A DNA stretch of 64,000 nt from Stutzerimonas nosocomialis (lineage in GTDB: Bacteria; Pseudomonadota; Gammaproteobacteria; Pseudomonadales; Pseudomonadaceae), in NCBI RefSeq assembly GCF_005876855.1, contig NZ_QLAE01000026.1, forward strand, positions 1-64,000, read 5' to 3'. Of the stretch, positions 55,312 to 64,000 are shown piece by piece. The notes under the pieces were generated by a model that made no database searches, was not told where the DNA came from, and was given only the letters and a program-made list of their open reading frames with translations. The first letter of the stretch is position 1; every line of letters starts with the position of its first letter. The position numbers and the translations under genes were made by a program.

Positions 55312-56115
55312 TTATGCGTTAGACGCAGGCACCGCGGCGTTGCGGGCACCCCGACGCTGACGCCGGGACAGTTCGCTGGCCAGTGCCAGGTACGCCAGCG
55401 CGCCGCGTGATTGTTTGTCGTAGACCAGTGCCGGCATGCCGTGGCTGGGCGCTTCGGCCAGGCGAACGTTGCGCGGGATCACCGTCTCGTAGAGGCGATC
55501 GCCGAAATGCGCCTGCAGCTGCTCGGACACGTCGTTGGTCAGGCTGCTGCGTGGGTCGTACATGGTCCGCAGCAGGCCTTCGATCTTCAGGCTCGGATTA
55601 AGTGCCTGACCGATGCGCTGGATCGAGTTGACCAGGTCGGTGAGGCCCTCGAGCGCGTAGTACTCGCACTGCATCGGGATGATCACCCCGTCGGACGCCA
55701 CCAGGGCGTTGATGGTGAGCATCGACAGCGAAGGCGGGCAATCGATCAGGATGTAGTCGTAGTTCTCGCGCACCGGCGCCAGCGCCTCGCGCAGGCGGTG
55801 CTCCTTGGCCGGCAGGTCGAGCAGCGCGACCTCGGCTGCGGTCAGGTCGCGGTTGGCGGGCAACAGCTGGTAGCCGCCGTGTTCGGAGAACTGCATGGCA
55901 TCGACGAGACTGCATTCGCCTATGAGCACGTCGTAGATCGAATGCTCCAGGTTCAACTTATCCACACCGCTGCCGGTGGTGGCGTTGCCCTGTGGATCGA
56001 GGTCGATCAACAGTACCCGCCGCCGCGTCGCGACGAGGGACGCCGCGAGGTTGATGCAGGTGGTGGTCTTGGCGACACCGCCCTTCTGGTTGGCGATGGC
56101 GAATACTTTAGCCAT
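55312..56115 (-). CDS. parA: Chromosome-partitioning ATPase ParA (Soj)
   Basis: A 267-residue deviant Walker ATPase that forms DNA-bound gradients to segregate ParB-parS complexes. The motif is KGGVAKTTTCINLA, with DLDPQGNATTG and LIDCPPSLS following. No N-terminal DNA-binding extension, as in chromosomal Soj proteins. Lies between rsmG and parB in a leftward operon. Confidence 0.97.
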   Translation of the reverse strand: MAKVFAIANQKGGVAKTTTCINLAASLVATRRRVLLIDLDPQGNATTGSGVDKLNLEHSIYDVLIGECSLVDAMQFSEHGGYQLLPANRDLTAAEVALLDLPAKEHRLREALAPVRENYDYILIDCPPSLSMLTINALVASDGVIIPMQCEYYALEGLTDLVNSIQRIGQALNPSLKIEGLLRTMYDPRSSLTNDVSEQLQAHFGDRLYETVIPRNVRLAEAPSHGMPALVYDKQSRGALAYLALASELSRRQRRGARNAAVPASNA

Positions 56116-56133
56116 GATCAGCGTCTGTCCGGG

Positions 56134-56780
56134 TCATGAAATGCGCCGCAGTATCAGCAGATGGCGCTGTCCTTGGCAACCGGGAACCCTCAGCAATTGG
56201 CAGTGTTCGAGCTTGAAGTCGGGCGGCAGCGCCTGGAGCTCGTCATCGGGCTGCACGCCCTTCATCGCCAGCCAGCAGGTGTTCCGGTCCCCCAGATGAC
56301 GGGTCCAGCTGGCGAAGTCCTGCAGCGAGCTGAACGCACGCGAGCAGATGCCGGCAAACGGCCGGGCCGGCGAATAGGCCTCGACGCGACTGTGGATAAC
56401 TTCGAGGTTATCGAGCCCGAGTTCGAGTTTCACCTGGGTGAGGAAGCGGGTCTTCTTGCCGTTGGAGTCGAGCAGGGTGAAACGCCGCTCCGGAAACAGG
56501 ATCGCCAGCGGGATGCCGGGCATGCCGCCGCCGCTGCCCACATCCAGCCAGCTGTCGCCGAGCGGAGCGACGTACGGGACGACGCTCAGGCTGTCGAGCA
56601 GGTGTCGCGACACCATTTCGTCCGGGTCGCGCACGGCGGTCAGGTTGTAGGCCTTGTTCCACTTGACCAGCAGCGCCAGGTAGCCGAGCAGCCGCTGCTG
56701 CTGCGCCTCGCTCAGCTCGATGCCCAGCTGGTCGGCGCCGGCGCGCAGCTCCTCGGCGTGTCGCTCGCCCACGACCGACA

Positions 56781-56781
<1 letters not shown>
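56134..56781 (-). CDS. rsmG: 16S rRNA (guanine-N7) methyltransferase
   Basis: A 215-residue SAM-dependent methyltransferase that forms m7G527 in 16S rRNA. SAM motif I is [17 protein letters not shown], with [20 protein letters not shown] preceding it, quoted in part, both diagnostic. The ATG shares one base with the mnmG stop (TGATG), so translation is coupled. Loss of rsmG gives low-level streptomycin resistance in other bacteria. Confidence 0.97.
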
Positions 56782-58673
<1,892 letters not shown>

Positions 58674-58789
58674 CACGCACCTCGTGCCTGTTCCAGATGG
58701 GTTTTGGGAAACGCGCAAGTATAGGGATTTCGTCGAAGTGAAAGAAGTCTTCTGGGTAAAAAATGATCAGCGGAAGGATTGACGGTCAA

Positions 58790-59044
58790 GCATAGAAAAA
58801 GAGAAGAGAAATATAAGAGCTTTATTTATGTGTTTATGTATGGAGCGACCGATTTCTGTGGATAACATCCGCCAGCCTTAGAGCAGCGCGCCTTTCCCTG
58901 TTGTATGAGTCTGTGCGTTGCCTGGGTTGCCGCTGTAGATTGGCTGGCGATCGCCTGTGGATGAAACCTCAAGTTGTGCACAGGCGTATTTATTCCTCGT
59001 TCAAGGCAAGGGTTATCCCACGAGCCCAGGCAGGATTGTCCACA
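58790..59044. other. Origin-like region between mnmG and mnmE
   Basis: The 453-bp gap between mnmG and mnmE holds no gene but has origin features. An A/T-rich purine-skewed tract (about 58790-58850) adjoins DnaA boxes: a perfect TGTGGATAA at 58857-58865, and one-mismatch boxes TGTGGATGA at 58956-58964 and TTGTCCACA at 59036-59044. Weaker boxes lie at 58974 and 59013. Pseudomonads are reported to have origin activity or DnaA-box clusters outside the dnaA-rpmH gap, so this may be an auxiliary origin or a DnaA-titration site. Confidence 0.6.
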
Positions 59045-59126
59045 GGGTTCAGTTGCGGTCGGGAAGGGCGCGACCACCCTTTTATGGGCAGTCGCGGACG
59101 TGCAGGGGGGAGGGGAAGGGCAGCGG

Positions 59127-60494
59127 CTATTTGCCGATGCAGAAGCTGGAGAAGATGCGACCCAGCAGGTCGTCGGAGCTGAAGGCGCCGGTGATCTCGC
59201 CCAGCGCCTGCTGCGCCATGCGCAGGTCTTCGGCCAGGAGTTCGCCAGCGCCGGCCTGCGTGAGTTGGGCATGGCCGTGATCCAGGTGCTGTTGCGCCTG
59301 GCGCAGCGCGTCCAGGTGCCGCCGACGGGCACTGAAGCCACCTTCGCCCGTCTGCTGGTAGCCCATGCAGGCCTTGAGGTGGTCGCGTAACAGTTCCAGC
59401 CCGGCGCAGGAACGCGCCGAAAGGCTGAGGGTCACGTGCCCGTCTTCACCCGTGGTGAGCTGGACCGGCTCGCCGGAAAGGTCGGCCTTGTTGCGAATCA
59501 GCGTCACCCGCGCCGGGTCCGGTCGCTGCAGGAGGAACTCCGGCCAGAGGGCGAAGGGATCGGTGGCCTCCGGGGCTGTCGCATCCACCACCAGCAGCAC
59601 CCGGTCCGCTTCGCCGATCGCCTTGAGCGCGCGTTCAACGCCGATTCGCTCGACCTGGTCCTCGGCCTCGCGCAGCCCGGCGGTATCGACCACGTGCAGC
59701 GGCATGCCGTCGATGTGGATGTGTTCGCGCAGCACGTCGCGGGTGGTGCCGGCGATGTCGGTGACGATGGCCGCCTCGCGTCCGGCCAGCGCGTTGAGCA
59801 GGCTCGACTTGCCGGCATTGGGCCGGCCGGCGATCACCACCGTCATGCCCTCGCGCAGCAGGGCACCCTGCCCGGCTTCGCGCTGTACCTCGGCCAGCGC
59901 CTGGCGTACCGCTTCGAGCAGCTGCAGGACCTTGCCGTCGGCGAGGAAGTCGATTTCCTCCTCGGGAAAATCGATGGCCGCCTCGACGTAGATGCGCAGC
60001 TGGATCAGCTGCTCGGTCAGTTGGTTCACCCGCCGTGAAAAGTCGCCCTGAAGCGATCGCAGCGCATTGCGCGCCGCCTGCTCGGAGCTGGCTTCGATCA
60101 GGTCGGCAATGCCTTCGGCCTGCGCGAGATCCAGTTTGTCGTTGAGAAAGGCCCGTTCGCTGAACTCACCGGGGCGGGCCAGCCGTACCCCGAGTTCCAC
60201 GCAGCGACGCAGCAGCAGGTCGAGGACCACCGGGCCGCCGTGCCCTTGCAGCTCCAGGACGTCTTCGCCGGTGAACGAATGGGGCCCTGGAAAGAACAGC
60301 ATCAGCCCTTCGTCGATCACTTCGCCGTCGTCGGCATGGAAGGGGCCGTAATGGGCGTGGCGGGGTGTCGGCTCGCGGCCGGTGAGGGTGATGGCCACGG
60401 CTTTGGCGCGGACGCCGGAGACGCGGACGATGCCGACGCCGCCCCGACCCGGAGCGGTGGCGATGGCCGCGATAGTGTCTTGAACAGGGGTCAT
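59127..60494 (-). CDS. mnmE: tRNA modification GTPase MnmE
   Basis: A 455-residue K+-activated GTPase, partner of MnmG. The formyl-THF-binding N-terminal domain starts [19 protein letters not shown], the G domain has [20 protein letters not shown] and DTAGLRE, and the protein ends in the obligatory FCIGK with its functional Cys. AGGAGG 6 nt upstream fixes the ATG at 60494; an in-frame upstream ATG at 60527 is rejected. Confidence 0.97.
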   Translation of the reverse strand: MTPVQDTIAAIATAPGRGGVGIVRVSGVRAKAVAITLTGREPTPRHAHYGPFHADDGEVIDEGLMLFFPGPHSFTGEDVLELQGHGGPVVLDLLLRRCVELGVRLARPGEFSERAFLNDKLDLAQAEGIADLIEASSEQAARNALRSLQGDFSRRVNQLTEQLIQLRIYVEAAIDFPEEEIDFLADGKVLQLLEAVRQALAEVQREAGQGALLREGMTVVIAGRPNAGKSSLLNALAGREAAIVTDIAGTTRDVLREHIHIDGMPLHVVDTAGLREAEDQVERIGVERALKAIGEADRVLLVVDATAPEATDPFALWPEFLLQRPDPARVTLIRNKADLSGEPVQLTTGEDGHVTLSLSARSCAGLELLRDHLKACMGYQQTGEGGFSARRRHLDALRQAQQHLDHGHAQLTQAGAGELLAEDLRMAQQALGEITGAFSSDDLLGRIFSSFCIGK

Positions 60495-60516
60495 GGCGCC
60501 TCCTGGGCAAATAGCA

Positions 60517-60540
60517 AAACGCCCCAATCAAGGGGCGTTT
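60517..60540 (-). terminator. Terminator between yidC and mnmE
   Basis: AAACGCCCC (60517-60525) pairs with GGGGCGTTT (60532-60540) around a 6-nt loop. On the minus strand the stem runs into TTTTGCTATTT. It lies 20 bp beyond the yidC stop and should end or attenuate the rpmH-yidC transcript. Confidence 0.8.
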
Positions 60541-60559
60541 GCGTCGCGAGTCACTCGGG

Positions 60560-62230
60560 TCAGGCCGACTTGGCGGCCGCCTCGATCTGGCGGGTAATGT
60601 ACCACTGCTGTGCGATGGACAGGATGTTGTTGACCACCCAGTACAGCACCAGACCAGCCGGGAACCAGAGGAAGAAGAAGGTGAAGATGATCGGCATCAG
60701 CTTCATCACCCGGGCCTGCATCGGATCGGGCGGCGTCGGGTTCAGGTGCTGCTGGATGAACATGGTCGCGCCCATGATGATCGGCAGGATGAAGAAGGGG
60801 TCCTTGATCGACAGGTCGGTGATCCAGAACATCCAGGGCGCCTGGCGCATCTCGACGCTTTCCAGCAGTACCCAGTAGAGCGCGAGGAACACTGGCATCT
60901 GCACGAGGATCGGCAGGCAGCCGCCGAGCGGGTTGATCTTCTCCTTCTTGTACAGCTCCATCATCGCCTGGGACATCTTCTGGCGATCGTCACCGTACTG
61001 TTCCTTGAGTGCCTGCATCTTCGGCGACACCGCCCGCATGCGGGCCATCGAGCGATAGCTGGCCGCCGAAAGCGGGAAGAACGCGAGCTTGATGATGATG
61101 GTCAGGACGATGATCGACCAGCCCCAGTTGCCGAGCAGGGCGTGGATATTCTCCAGCAGCCAGAAGATCGGCTGGGCGAGGAACCAGAGGAAGCCGTAGT
61201 CGACGGTCAGGCGCAGGCCGGGGGAGAGTTCCTCGAGCTTGTCCTGCATCTTCGGACCGGCATACAGGCGGGCACTGGTTTCGCCCTGGGCACCCGGGGC
61301 CACGCTGATCGCCGGGCCGGTGAAGCCGATGATGTAGTTGCCCTGGCTGTCCTTGCGGGTCTGGACGACGTTGGTGCTTTCAGGCTCGGGCACCCAGGCG
61401 GTCACGAAATAGTGCTGCAGCCAGGCGATCCAGCCACCCTGCACGGTTTCCTTGAGGCGCTTGTCGTCCATGTTGCTGCGGGAAATCTTGCGGTAGGGCT
61501 CATCGGCCGTCCACATCGCCGCACCCAGGTAGGTGGCGGTACCGGTCGCGGTGCTCGAGGACGGGTCGCCACTGTTGTCGCGCTTGAGCTGGGCGAACAG
61601 ATGGCCGGTCCAGGGCTGCTCGCTCTGGTTGTCGATCAGGTAGCTCACGCCCAGGTCGTACTGACCGCGCGTGAAGCTGAAGCGCTTGACGTAGTTGACG
61701 CCGTTGGCGCTGTAGTTGAGGTCGACCACCAGTTCGTTCTGGCCTTCGCCGAGCTGGTATTCGCTGCGCTCGCTGCGGTACAGCGGACGGCCGCTGGCCT
61801 GGTCCGGACCGTCGCCGATCAGGCCACTCTGCGCTTCATAGGTACGCTCGGCGCTGCGCTCGAACAGCTGGAAGGGAACGTCCGGGCGATCCTGCCGGCG
61901 CGGATACTGCGGCAGCATCAGCTCGACGATGTCGCCGCCGCGTGGATCGATGGCCAGTTCCAGCACATCGGTGCGTACGCGGATCAGCTGGTTGCTGGGC
62001 TGTTCGGCAGGCAGCGCGCTGACGACCGGTTCGCCGGCGGTGACGCTTGGCACGTCGTCGTGGCTGCCATCGGCCACGGACGGGGTGTCCGGCAGCGCGG
62101 CGGCGGGTGCCTGGCGTTGAACGGTTTCAGCAGGCATCGGCGCCTGGCCGTAGTCCTGGTTCCACTGGAGTACCAGCAGGTAGGCGACGACTGCCAGGGC
62201 GACAAGCAGGATCGAGCGTTTGATATCCAT
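60560..62230 (-). CDS. yidC: Membrane protein insertase YidC
   Basis: A 556-residue Oxa1-family insertase. It has an N-terminal anchor helix (SILLVALAVVAYLLVLQW), a large periplasmic beta domain (about 55-330), and five C-terminal helices with the hydrophilic groove. The cytoplasmic loop QALKEQYGDDRQKMSQAMMELYKKEKINPLGGC, given in part, and IGFTGPA are family marks. It starts 2 bp after yidD. Confidence 0.97.
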   Translation of the reverse strand: MDIKRSILLVALAVVAYLLVLQWNQDYGQAPMPAETVQRQAPAAALPDTPSVADGSHDDVPSVTAGEPVVSALPAEQPSNQLIRVRTDVLELAIDPRGGDIVELMLPQYPRRQDRPDVPFQLFERSAERTYEAQSGLIGDGPDQASGRPLYRSERSEYQLGEGQNELVVDLNYSANGVNYVKRFSFTRGQYDLGVSYLIDNQSEQPWTGHLFAQLKRDNSGDPSSSTATGTATYLGAAMWTADEPYRKISRSNMDDKRLKETVQGGWIAWLQHYFVTAWVPEPESTNVVQTRKDSQGNYIIGFTGPAISVAPGAQGETSARLYAGPKMQDKLEELSPGLRLTVDYGFLWFLAQPIFWLLENIHALLGNWGWSIIVLTIIIKLAFFPLSAASYRSMARMRAVSPKMQALKEQYGDDRQKMSQAMMELYKKEKINPLGGCLPILVQMPVFLALYWVLLESVEMRQAPWMFWITDLSIKDPFFILPIIMGATMFIQQHLNPTPPDPMQARVMKLMPIIFTFFFLWFPAGLVLYWVVNNILSIAQQWYITRQIEAAAKSA

Positions 62231-62232
62231 GG

Positions 62233-62478
62233 TTACTCGGCCATCGAAGAAGAATTGGAAGAAGTGTTGGGGGGCACCGGGTCGTAACCGCCTGCATTCC
62301 AGGGATGGCAGCGACCGAGCCTACGCAGGCTCAACCAGCCGCCTCGCAAGAGGCCATGGTGTTCGATGGCTTCGTAGGCGTAGCAGGAGCAACTGGGATA
62401 GAAGCGACAGTGGCTGGCCATCAAGGGGCTGATGGCGTAGCGATAGACCTGGATCGAGGCGAGCGCCAGTCTACGCAT
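62233..62478 (-). CDS. yidD: Membrane protein insertion efficiency factor YidD
   Basis: An 81-residue protein of the YidD family, with the invariant core [16 protein letters not shown] and the YRYAISPL start. It aids YidC-dependent insertion. The ATG at 62478 overlaps the end of rnpA by 8 nt, the usual arrangement. Confidence 0.95.
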   Translation of the reverse strand: MRRLALASIQVYRYAISPLMASHCRFYPSCSCYAYEAIEHHGLLRGGWLSLRRLGRCHPWNAGGYDPVPPNTSSNSSSMAE

Positions 62479-62866
62479 GGGGAAGCTTGGCCGCTTGCTG
62501 CGCGACCTCGGGGGAGGGCTTAAGACGTCCAAGCCTGTTCCAGGCCTTGCCCAGCTGACGTGCCAGCTCAGGGTTGTCCAAATCACCGAGTCCTTTGCGC
62601 GCCACGATCACGATGTCCCAGCCGGCGAGATCGTGTTGATGGTGTCTGAAGGATTCGCGCATCTGCCGTTTGGCGCGGTTGCGCTCGACCGATAGCTTGA
62701 CGCTTTTCTTGCCGATCACCAGACCGAGCCTGGGGTATTCCAGGGCGTTCTGGCGTGCCAGCACGAGGAATTGCCTGCCCGGCACCTTGCCGGACGGTGA
62801 GTCGAAGACTGCTTTGAACTGGCGGGGGGTCAGCAGACGCTTTTCCCGGCCGAAGCTCCGACTCAC
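62471..62866 (-). CDS. rnpA: Ribonuclease P protein component
   Basis: A 131-residue basic protein subunit of RNase P, which matures tRNA 5' ends with the M1 RNA. The RNR motif appears as [19 protein letters not shown], quoted in part, with RLGLVIGKK before it. A GTG at 62866 starting [18 protein letters not shown] fits family N-termini; no ATG is available in a sensible place. It lies 17 bp after rpmH. Confidence 0.93.
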   Translation of the reverse strand: MSRSFGREKRLLTPRQFKAVFDSPSGKVPGRQFLVLARQNALEYPRLGLVIGKKSVKLSVERNRAKRQMRESFRHHQHDLAGWDIVIVARKGLGDLDNPELARQLGKAWNRLGRLKPSPEVAQQAAKLPHA

Positions 62867-62883
62867 TCCCTGTGCCGTATCAA

Positions 62884-63018
62884 TCAGACGGTCAGGCGCT
62901 TGCGGCCCTTGGCACGACGGCGCGACAGGACGGCACGGCCGTTCTTGGTGGCCATGCGGGCACGGAAACCGTGAGTACGAGCGCGCTTGATGGTGCTGGG
63001 TTGGAAAGTGCGTTTCAT
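62884..63018 (-). CDS. rpmH: 50S ribosomal protein L34
   Basis: A 44-residue, very basic protein that begins [19 protein letters not shown] and ends GRKRLTV, the complete and typical L34. It is the first gene of the rpmH-rnpA-yidD-yidC operon, read leftward from oriC. Confidence 0.98.
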   Translation of the reverse strand: MKRTFQPSTIKRARTHGFRARMATKNGRAVLSRRRAKGRKRLTV

Positions 63019-63079
63019 GGTGCGTTACCTGGATGTTCTGTTGCGGGCCGGAATGGCCCCCGCTCAAAAGAGACCGGCG

Positions 63080-63108
63080 ATTGTAGAGAAGCACACGGGT
63101 CAGGTCAA
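63080..63108 (-). promoter_or_regulatory. Promoter of the rpmH operon
   Basis: A minus-strand -35 TTGACC (63103-63108) and -10 TACAAT (63080-63085) with a 17-bp spacer, about 65 bp upstream of rpmH, inside the left flank of oriC. Confidence 0.85.
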
Positions 63109-63129
63109 TTTCCAACCAGCAGGAAAAAC

Positions 63130-63452
63130 GCATTGAATGAATCAGAGAAGAAAGAATTTAAAGATCTTCTGAAGCAGTGTTTATAAATGCTCTGGACCGA
63201 TTCTGTGGATAACCCTCTGCAGGCCGTGGTTCGCTTGGCATACATGAATGTATAACCAGCGGGGTTTTCCGTGGGTCGAGGGAGGATAAGCCGCGTACAA
63301 GCTGTGGATCGAAAGCCTCTTTATCCACAGGTGAGGTTGTGCGCCGGAACCGCACAGGCTTTTCAAGAGCCTTGAGGCGAGGTTATCAACAGGGCTCAGG
63401 CAGAACGATCAGGCTCATTATCCCGGGCATCCGTCGCCTGACTTGTGGATAA
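63130..63452. other. Chromosomal replication origin (oriC)
   Basis: The rpmH-dnaA gap is the classic Pseudomonas origin. It has an A/T-rich unwinding-type tract (about 63130-63190, including GATC at 63163-63170 range) and a set of DnaA boxes: perfect TGTGGATAA at 63204-63212 and 63444-63452, perfect TTATCCACA at 63321-63329, and one- or two-mismatch boxes at 63303-63311 (TGTGGATCG) and 63383-63391 (TTATCAACA). Box orientation is mixed. No gene is present in this stretch. Confidence 0.92.
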
Positions 63453-63474
63453 CCGGACGGCCGCCCGCTACAAT
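63443..63474 (+). promoter_or_regulatory. dnaA promoter region overlapped by a DnaA box
   Basis: A -10 TACAAT (63469-63474) lies 35 bp before the dnaA start. The -35 zone overlaps the DnaA box at 63444-63452 (TTGTGG hexamer at 63443-63448, spacer a long 20 bp). Such overlap suits DnaA autoregulation. Confidence 0.55.
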
Positions 63475-63509
63475 GGGCGCTGTTTTTCTCGGCCCCGATA
63501 GGAGCTTCC

Positions 63510-64000
63510 GTGACGGTGGAACTATGGCAGCAGTGCGTAGACCTTTTGCGCGACGAACTGCCAGCGCAGCAATTCAACACCTGGATCCGGCCTCTTCAGG
63601 TCGAAGCTAACGGCGATGAGCTGCGTGTCTACGCACCCAATCGGTTCGTGCTCGATTGGGTCAACGAGAAGTACCTGTCCCGGTTGCTGGAGTTATTGAG
63701 CGAGCGCGCGACCGGCATCGTTCCGGCGCTCTCGTTGCTGATCGGTAGCAAGCGAACCTCTGCCGGGGCACTTCCGTCCGCGCAGGCGGCCCGTGCGCAG
63801 GCCGCGGCGGCAGCGCCCGAGCCGGCCAAGGTCGAAGCGCAGCGCCCAGTGCCTCTACAGCCCTCTGCGGGGGCGGAGATCGCCCTGCCGGTGCCCGATC
63901 TGCCCGCGGCCGAGGCCCCGCCGCCGGCACGCAGCGAGCGTACGGTTCAGGTCGAGGGGGCGCTCAAGCACACCAGTTACCTGAACCGCACCTTTACCTT
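63510..64000 (+). CDS. dnaA: Chromosomal replication initiator DnaA (partial, cut by the right edge)
   Basis: The first 163 codons of DnaA, the AAA+ initiator that melts oriC. Domain I (about 1-85) shows [20 protein letters not shown] and NTWIRPLQ, which bind helicase loader or DnaB and other DnaA molecules. An Ala/Pro-rich domain II linker follows, then [10 protein letters not shown] at the entry to domain III. It starts with GTG, preceded by AGGAG. The ATPase and DNA-binding domains lie beyond the window. Confidence 0.97.
   Translation, partial: MTVELWQQCVDLLRDELPAQQFNTWIRPLQVEANGDELRVYAPNRFVLDWVNEKYLSRLLELLSERATGIVPALSLLIGSKRTSAGALPSAQAARAQAAAAAPEPAKVEAQRPVPLQPSAGAEIALPVPDLPAAEAPPPARSERTVQVEGALKHTSYLNRTFT

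Noticed and set aside
60936-60964. TGTACA box near 60.95 kb as another light operator
   Set aside because: Single copy inside the yidC coding region with no partner boxes; expected by chance.

Overview
The window is a contiguous, GC-rich gammaproteobacterial chromosome segment, almost certainly from the Pseudomonas group. A Stutzerimonas (P. stutzeri-like) genome fits best by gene content, but species cannot be fixed from this window alone. The right end carries the classic replication-origin order, read right to left: dnaA (cut by the window edge), oriC, rpmH, rnpA, yidD, yidC, mnmE, mnmG, rsmG, parA, parB, atpIBEFHAGDC, glmU, glmR, glmS. The left end opens in the promoter and leader of a ribosomal RNA operon that is transcribed leftward out of the window.

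Layout. 1-7.1 kb: tandem rRNA promoters, a glyoxalase-like protein, a PhzF isomerase, an orphan Ser/Thr phosphatase-kinase-FHA module, a Fur-box-controlled orfX-sodA pair and an isochorismatase-fold protein. 7.1-11.5 kb: REP-like repeats and opgGH for osmoregulated periplasmic glucans. 11.9-15.3 kb: a LysR regulator with a textbook operator and a YdeP-type molybdoenzyme. 15.4-20.9 kb: a light-response cluster. It has a short LOV photoreceptor, a MerR/LitR regulator without the B12-binding histidine motif, ferrochelatase, a TIGR01777 epimerase and a TudS/DUF523-DUF1722 fusion, around a promoter island full of TGTACA boxes. The photolyase in it has lost its FAD-binding core by an in-frame deletion. 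21-24.7 kb: a chemoreceptor, a ZIP metal transporter and an aldo/keto reductase. 24.8-28.6 kb: a Fur-box-preceded siderophore-type ABC importer. 29-32.5 kb: a TAXI-TRAP transporter with a DUF1850 partner. 32.5-36 kb: a parS-like site, a small exported Cys-rich protein, a CobW-type GTPase, a DUF3301 protein, a Xre/RES toxin-antitoxin pair and a SUKH-fold protein. 36.5-38.2 kb: a secreted tannase-family esterase. 38.3-42.9 kb: an AraC regulator, TonB receptor, DUF2218 protein and periplasmic esterase, with a Fur-box-like site. 42.9-63 kb: the core origin-proximal genes. 63-64 kb: oriC and the start of dnaA.

How the parts work together. The right third is housekeeping: replication start, chromosome partition, tRNA-U34 modification, membrane protein insertion, ATP synthesis and amino-sugar supply. 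The left two thirds are accessory and are dominated by signalling (phospho-signalling trio, LOV/LitR light switch, chemoreceptor), iron and redox homeostasis (three Fur-like sites, two iron uptake loci, Mn-SOD, ferrochelatase) and solute uptake. I saw no tRNA genes, CRISPR arrays, insertion sequences, integrases or type VI secretion genes.
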